Origin: Panax quinquefolius
Taxonomy: Eukaryota > Streptophyta > Magnoliopsida > Apiales > Araliaceae
Length of the DNA: 64,000 bases
Assembly (NCBI GenBank): GCA_020205615.1
Contig: CM035167.1
Location: 57,991,023 to 58,055,022 of the forward strand
Direction: 5' to 3'
Part shown: piece by piece, positions 12,616-23,483 of the stretch
Layout: each line of letters opens with the position of its first letter
Position numbering within the stretch: the first letter of the stretch is position 1
Program-made: the position numbers and the translations under genes
Notes under the pieces: generated by a model
The model's input: only the letters and a program-made list of their open reading frames with translations
Database searches by the model: none
Told to the model about the DNA's origin: nothing

Positions 12616-12744
12616 TCCCATTAGTTTATCTCAGGACGAGGAGACGGCTCTTTGGGTCGCGTCTCAGGATACTCCCACTAGCACTAGTCTCAGATATGGA
12701 CGGTCTTTGGGGTTCTGAGGATACCAACTATACAATCGCCAGAG

Positions 12745-13372
12745 GTATAATATTTTTAGTTTATTTCTTGTTTATGAATAAAGAAAATTCGCCATATTAT
12801 TCATGTTATATTTATTTTTGTAGGCTCTAGCCAGCGTCTGCGTCCGAGAGCCCCCGTGGGACCATTACATAAGGGCGTTGGCTTAGACGATGCTTTGTTC
12901 CAGCATGTTATGGCTACGGTGTCGGAGAGGTTTGAGACCAATCCGCTGTTCCATCGTCAGGACCTTCCCAGCCGTTCTCGCCTCCATCACCAAGGCGCAC
13001 GTTCGTTGCGATTGGTGCCACCGCGCCGAGATACGGGTATCCTCCCGGGCGATGGAGGGCCACGATCTGCCGACGAGATTATTCTTGATGGTGGTTACCT
13101 TAGTCGAGGACGCGTTTGGGCGATGTTGAGTCGACCCTCATTGCTTCGGTATACTATTCGTTTTAAATTCAAATATATATTCTGCATGTAATTTAATTTT
13201 CATTTAGTTATCTTTAACTGAATCATATATATGGACTAATGAGTTGCATTATATTGTATCAACAGGGTGACGAGCGGACTGACGAGCGGGATGACGATTT
13301 TCATACTCCAGAGCAGCGTCGACGCCCGCCCGATGATCCTCCTCACACCGGGGGCTCTACTAGCTTGACTTA
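12745..13372 (+). pseudogene. Second CACTA 2 gene remnant (intron-containing, GC-rich)
   Basis: After the transposase match ends, coding-like sequence appears in apparent exons at about 12825-13150 and 13266-13372. They are separated by plausible introns: a donor after ccag at about 12745 with an acceptor ttttgtag at 12822, and a donor cttcg/gtatac at about 13150 with an acceptor caacag near 13265. The last exon is rich in Asp, Glu and Arg and ends at TAG about 13372, followed by T-rich 3' sequence. Many CACTA elements carry a second gene for a DNA-binding accessory protein (TNPA-like). That is the likely origin from position, but I recognise no diagnostic motif. Confidence 0.4.
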
Positions 13373-13739
13373 GTTTACATTCTTTTGTAGTTTAAATTCT
13401 TTTGTATTAATTTTACATAACTTTTGACGTACATATTGTAGTTTAAACTTTATCATTAATTACTTTGGTTTTGTTGCGGTTTGACACTTAGCTTAATGGG
13501 ATATTTGTTATAGTTAGTTTAGATTAATGGGATCTTTTGTAATTTACCTTAGTAGTTTAATTTACTTAGATTAACTTTGGTTTGTTGCGGTTATGCTAGT
13601 AGTAATGGGATGTTTTTGACATTTAGCTTAATTTAGCTTGTGTATGTGATGTTGGGAAAACAGGTACAGGTAAAGGTACAAGATGTGGGTTAAATCTCTG
13701 GATATTGAAAAAATAAATAAAATATTTTAAAAAAAACAT

Positions 13740-14145
13740 TAACCTCGACGAAATAAGGTTATTCTCGACGGGTATCTGTCGAGGTTAAGGTGTTTCCCAT
13801 TTTCGGCATACTGCCACATGTCATATATATCCTCGACCGAATATAGGGTCGACGAAATTTCATCGCTCGTAAGGTGTTTTTCCATTTTCGTCAGGCGGCC
13901 ACGTGGCATGCTTATCATCGACCGAATATCCTCGACAGACACATTTCAGTCTGGGATATATTAACTCCGACCGAATGTTCGGTAGACAAGCAATCCGTCG
14001 AGTCTAAGTATTCCCGATCGAAAGATTGACGGACTTAATTTTGACCTGCTTATATACGACCGAATTTTCGATCGAATATTCCGTCGGAAATAAGGTTAAC
14101 CTCGACGGAATATGCTTATTACCGACTGAATATTCCGTCGGAAAC
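13740..14145. repeat. Right subterminal repeats of CACTA 2
   Basis: At least eight words close to cctcgacgga, gaatattccgtcgg and gaccgaata occur in both orientations. They match the left array at 9735-9990 and define the extent of the transposon although its right terminal repeat is missing. Confidence 0.75.
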
Positions 14146-14457
14146 AACATTATAACACTTCGTTTAATCCTTATTAACTCTCTAATTTAATCATTACATT
14201 AAATTAGAATATTATCTTATAATAATTATTTCATCATTCTTTTATTTAAATTAACTCCCAAAATACCAACTTACCAATTATCAACTTAATTAACATATTA
14301 CCTTAATTAAGTTAATTCCTACAACTCAATAATTATTTATTTAATTAATAAATAATTAAATTAAACAAATATTTATTTAACAATAAATACATCAATTAAA
14401 ATATTTATTTAATTCAAAAAATATTTGAAATTATAATTAAAATTATGGATTGTTATA

Positions 14458-14643
14458 TCCTTCCCTCCTTACAAGGATTCTGTCCCCAGAATCACAACTC
14501 AAATAATTCATTTGTTCTCAAACAATTCATGCGTCACATTCTTCCCTCCTTACAAGGATTCTGTCCCAGAATCGAAGGCACAATTAAACAAATAACTCAG
14601 GATAGTTCTTCATCATTTTGTCTTCGAGTTCCCACGCAGCTTC
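14458..14643 (-). mobile_element. 3' internal end of B(-): pol C-terminus, duplicated polypurine tract
   Basis: On the minus strand the chromodomain-end of pol continues here (WELEDKMM, NYPELF) from the piece that resumes at 23153 on the far side of element A. It is followed by a polypurine tract next to the LTR (14459-14470). An 80-bp-spaced second copy of the tract and its neighbouring hairpin is present: cttccctccttacaaggatt occurs at 14459 and again at 14539. Each tract is preceded by a GATTCTG...CAGAATC stem with a 3-4 nt loop. Confidence 0.75.
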
Positions 14644-16345
14644 TGTTAGACCCCAACTTATTATTAATGAAATTTAATTTTCTCTATTTATTATTTTGAA
14701 ATAGTAAGGGTTGATTTGATTAATGTGGATAGTTATGGGTAAAATACGCAAATATTTCAAAATAAGCAAGTGGTTATAAATTATTCATTGTTGTCGGGGA
14801 ATATTCGTTTGGTCGTGGAATATTCGTAAATATTCGTGCGACAGCGATCTTTATGGGCCCCATAACTGAAAGCGATTGGATGAAGAAAACGACAAATATA
14901 AGTTGTTTAAAAATAACTACGTAGTTGTTATCGTTAATCTTTGTTAAAATACTAGGTGGTTAAAACCACGAGAGCTATTACCAGTATTGCACCAATTATT
15001 GATTCTTACGTAAGAAGGCACTACTCAATAATGGTTACGATAATTCTTGCTCAATATTTTATTGATTTAATAATTGCTTTGCGTTGATATTTTATATTGT
15101 TGTTGTTTCAATAATTGTCATTACACAGTATTTTTCTTTATCGAAGCAATAATTCATATTATCTGAATAATATTATTAGATAACATTATTGGAAATGTCT
15201 AGAAAGTTCGGTCTAAGGAGAGGTTTGGTCACCTAATTAATTGCGCTACCAAGAGAGAAATTCTTATTGGAAAACCTCCTTTTCACAGGAACCTGCTCGT
15301 TGTCAATATTGTGATTTTGTAATATTATTTGTGAATAATTAATTATTGATTCATATGATGAGGAAAATATTGATTTTATGTGGATATAGATGGAGAAAAT
15401 TTTTAATGTGACAATTGTTGAAAATTGAAATTTTATCTTTTTTCTGATAAAATAATTTATTTAAATATATTATTATATTTTAATAATATAATAATGGTGA
15501 TATTTTTACAACGAATGTGGGATATATGAGTATACGAGGAGGAAGAATATTTTTGTTGCAATAAATGTTTAAAACATGTTAAACATGTCGGTGGACCCCA
15601 TTTACTGACTGAAATTTTATTATAGCTTGTAAAATCGCCCGTTTGTGGATTTCGGTCAATTTCTATTTAAAATTTGGGAAAACTTTCTTCTGCAAAGGTT
15701 TAGAGAATTGAATTTCCTATAAAAAGCCACGAGATTCGAATTTTCTGATAAAAGGGCTATTTATTATGAATTATTGAAGTTCAAGTTCAAAATAATTAAT
15801 TTTGGAAGTTTTAATTATTTTATAAAAGAAAAACGTTTTTTAGATGTGTGAGCCTCATTTTACATGTGTTAGGTTGTTGATTTGATTCTCAAAGGTTGGG
15901 CGTGACAAATTTTTATAAATATATTATTATATTAAATTTTCTCGCTTTGGTGTTCTAAGCATTTTTCTATAAATAGGGTGCTTAGGTTAGAATTGAAAAT
16001 CACACCGAAAACCAAGTTTTCTCTTTTATATTATCGAGCGTATTCTTGTGAGTATTTTGAGTATATTTTGAGTATTGCTATACTACGGTGCAAGTTCAAG
16101 TCATAGCCTATATCCGTGTTTCAACTAAAGTCTTGTCTTTGTGAGGTAAGGGATATTTTTTTTTCGTAATGATATTATTTCTTCAATATCATTATCTTTG
16201 AAATATTGATCTGAAGTTTTATCAAATTTGGAACTTTTGGTGTCTGAGATTACATGTTCACGATACTCGGACTATTCACGAATCACGACACTATTCATCG
16301 AAAAATGAAAATTTTCCTTTTCGTCCCAAAATATCTATTGTGGAT
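14644..16345 (+). mobile_element. 5' LTR of element A, 3'-truncated
   Basis: It starts tgttagacccc (the 3' copy starts tgtaagacccc) and tracks the 3' LTR to about 16344 (caaaatatctattgtggat), where it jumps into gag. A canonical TATAAATAG lies at 15968-15976. Because the LTR stops shortly after the leader and the primer binding site is lost, this copy could not be reverse transcribed. Confidence 0.88.
15968..15976 (+). promoter_or_regulatory. TATA box of the element A 5' LTR
   Basis: TATAAATAG in an AT-rich context, conserved at 21873-21881 in the 3' LTR and in reverse at 53232-53240 in the family A solo LTR. Conservation across three copies supports it as the promoter. Confidence 0.7.
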
Positions 16346-16350
16346 GTCTT

Positions 16351-17070
16351 GGCGAGGCGATCACTGGTGGGAGTCTCATGAAGCGTACCCATCCAAATTA
16401 CACTCGGATGTCTTGGGAGACGTTTGAGAACTATTTAATGACAAATACTTTCCGAAAGTGTTCGTCATATGAAGGAAGTGGAGTTCATCGATTAGAACAA
16501 AACAACACGATTTGTGTCTCGATGATGAAGCAAAGTTTGCGAGTTATCCAGTTTGCACCTCATTTGGTGGAGAATGAGGCGTATATGACGCGGATGTTTC
16601 TTAGAGGTTTGAAACCCGGCGTCATACGCCAATATCTCATTTCTCATAAATTTTCTCTATCCGGATGTTGTAAAATGTGGCTCAATTATTAGAGCGAGAT
16701 AACGAGTACGGTTAACGAGGGACCACAAACGAGATCATACCGAGATAGCGATCAATGTAATAATGATAACCAAATGGAGAAAGAAACAGACGGACAAAAA
16801 TGGTAACCACTCTGGTGGTAATCATGGCCAAAAAAATAGAAGAAGCGAGTCATGAGGAGATTTTAAAAGAGGAGATTTAACAACGACCATGTGAAGACGA
16901 CGGTCTTAGCGAAGAATCGGTTCTAAGGGAGGAGAACGACCACCGGTCATATGCTATAAATGCGGAAAGAGGGACATATCACCAAAAGCGCCCACAACAG
17001 TTCAAGGTATGCTATAATTGTGGAAAGGAAGGACATATCGCTTTCGAGATTGTGCAGTAGCGAAAACCTA
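16351..17070 (+). pseudogene. gag: Element A gag (nucleocapsid), broken
   Basis: A 104-codon open piece (16378-16692) matches the gag of element D at 39904-40160 (ENEAYMTRMFLRGLKPG versus a near-identical D segment). It is followed by a degenerate nucleocapsid region with CYKCGKR and a second C-x2-C-like word at about 16955-17055. Gag would form the virus-like particle and bind RNA. The start is deleted and several frameshifts are present. Confidence 0.75.
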
Positions 17071-17083
17071 GTTCAATGGGGAT

Positions 17084-17578
17084 TTGACTCAAAAGACTGT
17101 CCCAAAAAAGTCAAAGTCAACGGTTCCTAGAAGAGCGTTTGTTGTGACTGGTCAAAATGCGAGGAACCCAAACGAGGTGATCACGGGTAAGCTAATCATA
17201 AATTCTTGTGAAGTTTATACTTTACTAGATACCGGTGCTACCCATTCATTTATCTCTCCTACTTGTGCTCAACGTTTAAACTTGACTCCGGAAAAATTAG
17301 ACTTTGACCTATCTGTGGAAACTCCGTTAGGAGAAACTTTCATCACATCCACTGTTTATAAATCTTGTTTGATTCAAGTTGGCACCATCACCTTACCTGT
17401 TGACCTTATCTCTTTAAAGATACTTGCTTTTGATGTGATTTTAGGGATTGATTGGTTAACTACTCATCATGCCAAAATTGATTGTTTTCGTAAGGTTGTT
17501 AGTTTTCATATTCCTAACCAACCTGTTGTACAAATTCAAGTAACTAAACCATTAAAATCAATCAACGCTCATATCTAA
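17084..17578 (+). CDS. Element A aspartic protease region
   Basis: An open stretch of 164 codons contains the active-site motif LLDTGATHSFI (about residues 47-57) and the second protease landmark VILGIDWL (about residues 118-125), the usual layout of retropepsin-like proteases that process the gag-pol polyprotein. It is part of a polyprotein rather than a separate gene; the methionine at its start is only the first in the frame. It is the best-preserved part of element A. Confidence 0.8.
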   Translation: MTQKTVPKKSKSTVPRRAFVVTGQNARNPNEVITGKLIINSCEVYTLLDTGATHSFISPTCAQRLNLTPEKLDFDLSVETPLGETFITSTVYKSCLIQVGTITLPVDLISLKILAFDVILGIDWLTTHHAKIDCFRKVVSFHIPNQPVVQIQVTKPLKSINAHI

Positions 17579-17579
17579 T

Positions 17580-18960
17580 CATAAAGCTATTCGTTTATTG
17601 AAAAAGCGGATGTAAAGCTTTCTTAGCCCATGTTATGGATTTGAATAAAGACACGTCAAATTTGAATAATATTCCTGTTGTTATTGACTTTCCGACGATT
17701 TCTGAAAAACTTCCGGTCTACCCCCCGTAACGTGAAGTTGAATTCTTTATTGATCTTGAACCCGCACAAAGCCCATTTCTAAAACCCCATATCGAATGGC
17801 TCCTATTGAACTTCAGGAGTTAAAGGTCCAACTACGAGGAATTGTTGGACATCGATTTCATTCGTCCCTAGTACATCTCTTTGGGGTGCTTCTATTTTAT
17901 TCAGTAAGAAGAAGAAAGACGGGGAGTATGCGACTTTGTATTGACTATCGGAATTGAACCATGTCACCATCAAGAATAGGTATCCTCTACCTCGTATTGA
18001 TGACTTGTTTGACCATTCTGAGGGCACAATTTTTTCAAAGATCGATCTTAGCTTACGGATATCATCAAATTGAGATTAGAACCGAGGATATTCCAAAGAC
18101 GCCTTGAAACTCCTGATGCGGGCATTATGAATTCTTAGTCATGTTATTGGATCGACTAATGCTCCTGCGACTTTCATGGATATGATGAACCGAGTATTCA
18201 AGGAATATTTAGATCGCTTAGTTATTGTTTTTATTGATGACATCCTCATATTCCCAAAAGTCGTGAAGATTATGAGCACCATTTGAAGCTGGTACTCCAA
18301 AGGCTTCGTGAAAACCAACTATATGCCAAATTGAAGAAATGAGAGTTACGGCTTGAGAAGAAGTAGCATTCCTTGGGCACGTGGTGTTGAAACATGGAGT
18401 ATCTGTTGATCCAAATAAGATTGAAGCAATACAAAGTTGGAACAACCAAGCTTCGGTGGATCAAGTATGTAGCTTTTTGGGCTTAGTGGTTATTATCGGA
18501 GATTCGTGGAAGGGTTTTCTCGAATCGCTACTCCATTAACCCAAACTAACTCGGAAGGATACAAAATTCGCTTGGAGCGAAGAATACGAGAAGAGTTTCC
18601 AAGAGCTTAAGAGGAGACTTATTTTGGCCCTGTTTCTAACAATACCATCCGGTTCGGATGGATTTGTTATCTCTGACGATGCTTCGTGCAAAGGGTTAGG
18701 ATGTGTTCTCATGCAACGTGGGAAAGTCATAGCCTATGCCTCGCGACAACTTAAAGAATATGAGAGGAATTATCCTACTCATGATCTAGAGTTAATGACA
18801 ATGCGTTTCGCTTAAAGATATGGAGGCACTATCTATATGGGGAGAAAGTGGAGATATATTCAGACCATAAAAGCCTTAAATATTTCTTCACTCAAAAAGA
18901 ACTCAACATGCGGTAGCGACGTTGGTTCGAGCTATTGAAAGACTACGACCACACTATTCA
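17580..18960 (+). pseudogene. pol: Element A reverse transcriptase and RNase H, heavily frameshifted
   Basis: Fragments of reverse transcriptase are spread over all three frames. They include RLCIDY-like sequence at about 17930, the catalytic FIDDIL at about 18228-18245, and downstream connection-domain pieces. RNase H begins at 18624 ([18 protein letters not shown]) and runs to about 18960, with a stop replacing a glutamine codon at about 18914 (atgcggtagcga). The number of single-base indels is higher than in elements B and D. That could reflect age or assembly error in this copy. Confidence 0.8.
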
Positions 18961-20110
18961 ATACCATCTTGGAAAAGCGAATGTGGTAGCTGACGCGTTG
19001 AGTAGAAGATCATATGCAGGAATGAGTGCGATGATGTCAAGTATACGCATAGAGCCAACTTTAATAGAAAAAGTTAAGGTTGTTCAAGCCACCGACCCGG
19101 AGCTGATGCGTATGAAGAAGAAAGTACAAGAAGGAGCTATTCCGGAAGCGAGAATTGATGAAGAAGGAATACTTCGAGTCCACTCTAGACTTTGTGTTCC
19201 TAACGACTCTGATTTGAAGTACAAGATTATGATGGAGGCACACAATCGCCATTTGCAATCCATCCTCGGAAGTACTAAAATGTATCGTGATCTTGATATA
19301 CATTTTGGTGGAACAATATGAAGAGAGAGATTGCAAAGTTTATCTCGATGTGTTTAACTTGTCAACGTGTAAAAGCGGAGCATCTAGTACCTAAGGGTCC
19401 GTTGCAACCACTTGAGATTCCGAAATGGAAGTGGGAACCCATTACCATGGATTTAAGTTCTGGGTCTTCCTACGGTTTCTCAAGGCATCAATACTATTTG
19501 GGTTATTGTTGATAGATTAACCAAGTCTCGCTCATTTCTTGCCGAATCACGGAGACTTATTCCCTTGAACGTCTTGCTAGTATATGCGTGAATGAGATTG
19601 TGAGGATGCATGGCATGCACAGTATCCATAGTTTCGGATCGTGACCCAAGATTCACTTCAAGATTTTGGGTTAGCTTGCAAAAAAAGCATGGGCACGGAT
19701 TTACGATTGATTCGGCTTTATACCATCCTCAAACGGACGGACAATCAGAGAGGACTATTCAAACTCTTGAAGATCTATTAAGACTCTGTGTCCTAGACTT
19801 CAAGGGCAGTTGGGATAAGTATTTACCATTAGTGGAATTCTCCTACAACAACAGTTATCAGGCAAGTATAGGTGTGGCTCCATTCGAAGCATTATATGGA
19901 CGAAAATGTCGCTCTCCAATATGTTGGGACGAGGTGGGTGAAGCAACATTGTTGGGACCCGAGTTGGTATGTATGACTACGGAAAAGATCCAAATGATTC
20001 GACAACGTATACAAACGGCACAAGATCGACAAAAGAGTTATGCGGATCTTCATCGAAAGGACGTGGAATTTAGTATAGGGGATCATGTATTGTTGCGAGT
20101 TGCTCCATGA
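18935..20110 (+). pseudogene. pol: Element A integrase
   Basis: The N-terminal zinc-binding region is visible (histidine-containing EAHNRH at about 19228; [11 protein letters not shown] at about 19352). The catalytic core carries [10 protein letters not shown] and [18 protein letters not shown], and [12 protein letters not shown] supplies the glutamate of the DDE triad. Frames change near 19320 and 19500. In an active element integrase inserts the cDNA into chromosomes; this copy is split into at least three frames. Confidence 0.82.
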
Positions 20111-20530
20111 AAGGGAGTTACAAGATTTGGGAAGAGAGGAAAGCTCAATTCTTGATTTATTGGTCCATTTCAAATTCTTGACCGAGTAGGAATGTAGCCT
20201 ATAGACTCGCGTTACCTCCGAGTATGTCTCGTGTTCATAATGTGTTTCACATATCATGCTTCAGAAATATGTGAAAGACCCAATCACGTTATAGAGTTAG
20301 AACAGGAAGAGATAGCCAAGACTTAACGTATGAGGAGGTACTGTCAAGATCTTGGATAGGAAGGAGCATGTCCCACGCCAAGAAAGGTCATACCACAAGT
20401 TAAGGTTTTGTGGAGGAATCATGCTATAGAGGAAATGACCTGGGAATTTGAAACGGAAATGAAAGCGAGGTATCCTCACCTTTTCGAAACACCAGGTATG
20501 TACGTCAATTTCGAGGACGAAATTTCATAA
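20111..20530 (+). pseudogene. pol: Element A C-terminal chromodomain-like tail of pol
   Basis: Degenerate sequence reads a VKVLWRNH-type word followed by EEMTWEFETEMK and RYPHLFE, ending EDEIS and a TAA stop just before the polypurine tract. This C-terminal module identifies chromovirus integrases, where it is thought to steer insertion to chromatin. Several frameshifts precede it. Confidence 0.7.
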
Positions 20531-20540
20531 GGAGGGAGGT
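20531..20540 (+). promoter_or_regulatory. Polypurine tract of element A
   Basis: ggagggaggt lies immediately before the 3' LTR (tgtaagacccc at 20541). It would prime plus-strand cDNA synthesis. Confidence 0.8.
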
Positions 20541-23152
20541 TGTAAGACCCCAACTTATTATTAATGAAATTTAATTTTCTATTTATTATTTTGAAATAGT
20601 AAGGGTTGATTTGATTAATGTGGATAGTTATGGGTAAAATACGCAAATATTTCAAAATAAGCAAGTGGTTATAAAATATTCATTGTTGTCGGGGAATATT
20701 CGTTTGGTCGTGGAATATTCTTGCTATCGGGGAATATTCGTACGATGGCACAGTCTTTTGTGGGCCCCATAACGGAAAGCGATTGGATGAAGAAAACGAC
20801 AAATATAAGTTGTTTAAAAATAACGGCGTAGTTGTTACCGTTAATACTGTTAAAATACTCGGTGGTTAAAACACAGTAGAGCACGGCATTATTGCACCAA
20901 TTATTGATTCTTACGTAAGAAGGCACTACTCAATAATGGTTACGATAATTACTTTCAAAGATTTTATTGATTTAATAATTGTTGCGTTGATATTTTATAT
21001 TGCTGTTGTTTCAATAATTGTCATTACACAGTATTTTTTCATTATCGAAGCAATAATTCATATTATCTGAATAATATTATTAGATAACATTATTGGCAAT
21101 GTCTAGAAAATTCTGTCTAAGGAGAGGTTTGGTCACCTAATTGCGCGCCAGTAAGGAGAAATTCTTATTGGAAAGCCCCCTCTTTCCTGGGAACTGCCTG
21201 ATTGTCAATATTGTGATTCTGTAATATTATTTGTGAATAATTAATTATTGATTCATATGATGAGGAAAATATTGATTTTATGTGGATATAGATGGAGAAA
21301 ATTTTTAATGTGACAATTGTTGAAAATTGAAATTTTATCTTTTTCTGATAAAATAATTCATTTAAATATATTATTATATTTTAATAATATAATAATGGTG
21401 ATATTTTTACAACGAATGTGGGATATATGAGTATACGAGGAGGAAGAGTATTTTTGTTGCAATAAATGTTTAAAACATGTTAAACATGTCGGTGGACCCC
21501 ATTCTTGATTGAAATTTTATTATAAATTGTAAAATCGCTTGGCTTTGAATTTGGTCAATTTCTATTTGGAATTTGGGAAAACTTTCTTCTGCAAAGTTGT
21601 AGAGAATTGAATTTCCTATAAAAAAAATGTGAGATTCAAATTTTCTGATAAAAGGGCTATTTATTATGAATTATTGAAGTTCCGAAGCTCCGAAATAATT
21701 GATTTTTGAAAGTTTTAATTATTTTATAAAAGAAAAACATTTTTTTGATGTGTGAGCCTCATTTTACATGTGTTAGGTTGCTGATTTCAAATTCTCAAAG
21801 GTTGGCGTAGACAATTTTTTATAAATATATTATTATATTAAATTTTCTGCTTTGGTGTTCTAAATATTTTTCTATAAATAGGGTGCTTAGGTTAGAATTA
21901 AAAATCACACCAAAAATTGAAGTTTTCTCTCTCTATATTATTGAGCGTATTCTTGTGAGTATTTTGAGTATATTTTGAGTATTGCTATACGGTGCAAGTT
22001 CAAGTCATAGCCTATATCCGGTGTTTCAACTAGAAGTACTGTCTTTGTGAGGTAAGGGATATTATTATTATTTTTTTCGTAATGATATTATTTCTTCAAT
22101 ATCATTATGCTGAAATATTGATCTGGAGTTTTTATCAAATTTGTAACTTTTGGTGTCTGAGATTCTCGCTCACGATATCTGACACTATTCACGATATCTG
22201 ACACTATTCACGAATCACTAAGACTATTCATCGAAAAATGAAAATTTTCCTTTTCGTCCCAAAATATCTATTGTGGATACTAGCTTTGATTGTATCCATG
22301 TTTTGATCATTCTTGAATTTCACACCACTATGATTATTTTTGAGGTATTTTTGGACATGGATAAAACAAAGTACGAATCCTTAATCCTTAATCTTTGTCA
22401 TTTTGTTTCACTGGTTTCGTTTCTTTAAAAATATGTTTCATCATCCTCAGTCTTAAATGATGATATTATTGAATATCTTTGGCCTGTAGTGTAAAGATGA
22501 ATGATTTCGATGAATATCTTTGGCCGTAGTGCAAAAGATGAACAGTGTTTAGATGAACATGACCAAATCGATGAATATCTTTGGCACAGAGTGCAAAGAT
22601 GAATATTTGATTCCAGATGTATATTGATTGATGTTACAGGGATAAAAGATAGACGATGAACTTTTAAATTCATACATAGAAGATAGTAGTTTGCATTCTC
22701 TACTTAACTCTTCTAATGAATTATTATTTCTGCTGCGAATATTGATTTAAAACTTGTTGTCTATTATATTCTATTAGATTGTTTCCCTGTTGAAGACTAA
22801 CAATAATTTGTTGTATATTATCTTAGTCATAATATTCTTTACTGGGCTAGTTGAGCTCACCCTTTTCCTTGTTGTTCCATTTTTCTTCTCAGGAGGCGAG
22901 AATGTAGCTAGTACTAGTCGGGGTATGGAATGAAGGTTCTAGAGAGAGTTCTTTAGTAGTCCTCACCATTTTTGTAAAATAATGTATCAATATTTATGAT
23001 GGGGATTTATTTGCGTGTGGATATTGTCTAGATGGCAATATCTGTATTTAAACTCATAACTTATATGTTGTAATAATAAAGTTGTATTTGTTTCTGTACC
23101 ATGTATTGACAACTCAGAATGGGTGATGTATACCTATTTTGGGGGCATCACA
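20541..23152 (+). mobile_element. 3' LTR of element A (2612 bp)
   Basis: It runs from tgtaagacccc to gggggcatcaca and matches the solo LTR at 51987-54589 in length and landmarks. TATAAATAG is at 21873-21881. A repeated module at 22465-22620 (see separate entry) and a gctagttgagctcaccc word at 22845 are present. It points into the adjacent minus-strand family B gag-pol. Confidence 0.92.
22465..22620 (+). repeat. Three-copy GAATATCTTTGGC...GTGCAAAGATGAA module in the family A LTR
   Basis: Three units start with gaatatctttggc and end with gtgcaaagatgaa or close variants. Each unit is an interrupted inverted repeat, ATCTTTG pairing with CAAAGAT. The same array is present in reverse at about 52525-52680 in the solo LTR. 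Confidence 0.8.
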
Positions 23153-23483
23153 GCTTCTTCAGCATTGTGGTTCCTCCATATCACCTTCACGGAAGGTATT
23201 ACTTTTTTCTTGAGCATTTGTTCTTTCCTGTCAACTATCTGGATAGGAATCTCCTCATAAAATAAGTCTTTATCGAACCGTAATGGTTCATACTCGATCA
23301 CATGCTTGTAATCGGGTTTATACGGTCGTAGCACCGAAACATGAAAAACATGGTGAATATGTTCCAACTCTGGAGGTAGAGCAACCTCGTAACCACTTCA
23401 CCTACTTTTTGCAGCACCTCGAAGGGTCCAATAAATCTCAGGCTTAGCATTCTCTTTTTACCAAAACATATTTTCCCTTCCAA
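23134..23483 (-). pseudogene. pol: B(-) pol C-terminal region with chromodomain-like module
   Basis: Two overlapping frames read FIGPFEVLQKVGEV and then VSVLRPYKPD, IQIVDRKEQM, VKVIWRNHNAEEA. The last word is interrupted at 23153 by the element A insertion; the final residues of the open frame here (VMPPK) come from the element A LTR. The rest of the module is at 14600-14643. Confidence 0.8.

Larger units (their letters stand above)
9723..14145 (+). mobile_element. CACTA (En/Spm-type) DNA transposon 2 with transposase remnants
   Basis: It starts CACTACAAGAAAA at 9723 inside the family B LTR. Both ends carry subterminal repeats around TCGACGGAAT. The family B LTR resumes at about 14146. The matching right terminal repeat (it should end in CTTGTAGTG) is not present, so the last tens of bases of the transposon and a little LTR are deleted and no 3-bp duplication can be shown. 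Inside are a transposase pseudogene and a second, shorter pseudogene, both on the plus strand. A copy missing one terminal repeat should not be mobilisable. Confidence 0.85.
14644..23152 (+). mobile_element. Complete Ty3/gypsy element A (Tekay/Del-type chromovirus), degenerate
   Basis: It is bounded by TG...CA LTRs and a perfect 5-bp target duplication gcttc (14639-14643 and 23153-23157). It is inserted in the pol C-terminus of the minus-strand family B element. The 5' LTR is cut short at about 16345 by a deletion that also removed the rest of the LTR, the primer binding site and the gag start. The 3' LTR (20541-23152) is full length. Domain order gag, protease, reverse transcriptase, RNase H, integrase, chromodomain places it in Ty3/gypsy. 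Many stops and frameshifts make it inactive. Confidence 0.93.

Noticed and set aside
17803..18730. Several minus-strand frames of 60-75 codons
   Set aside because: They are antisense to the reverse transcriptase region of element A.
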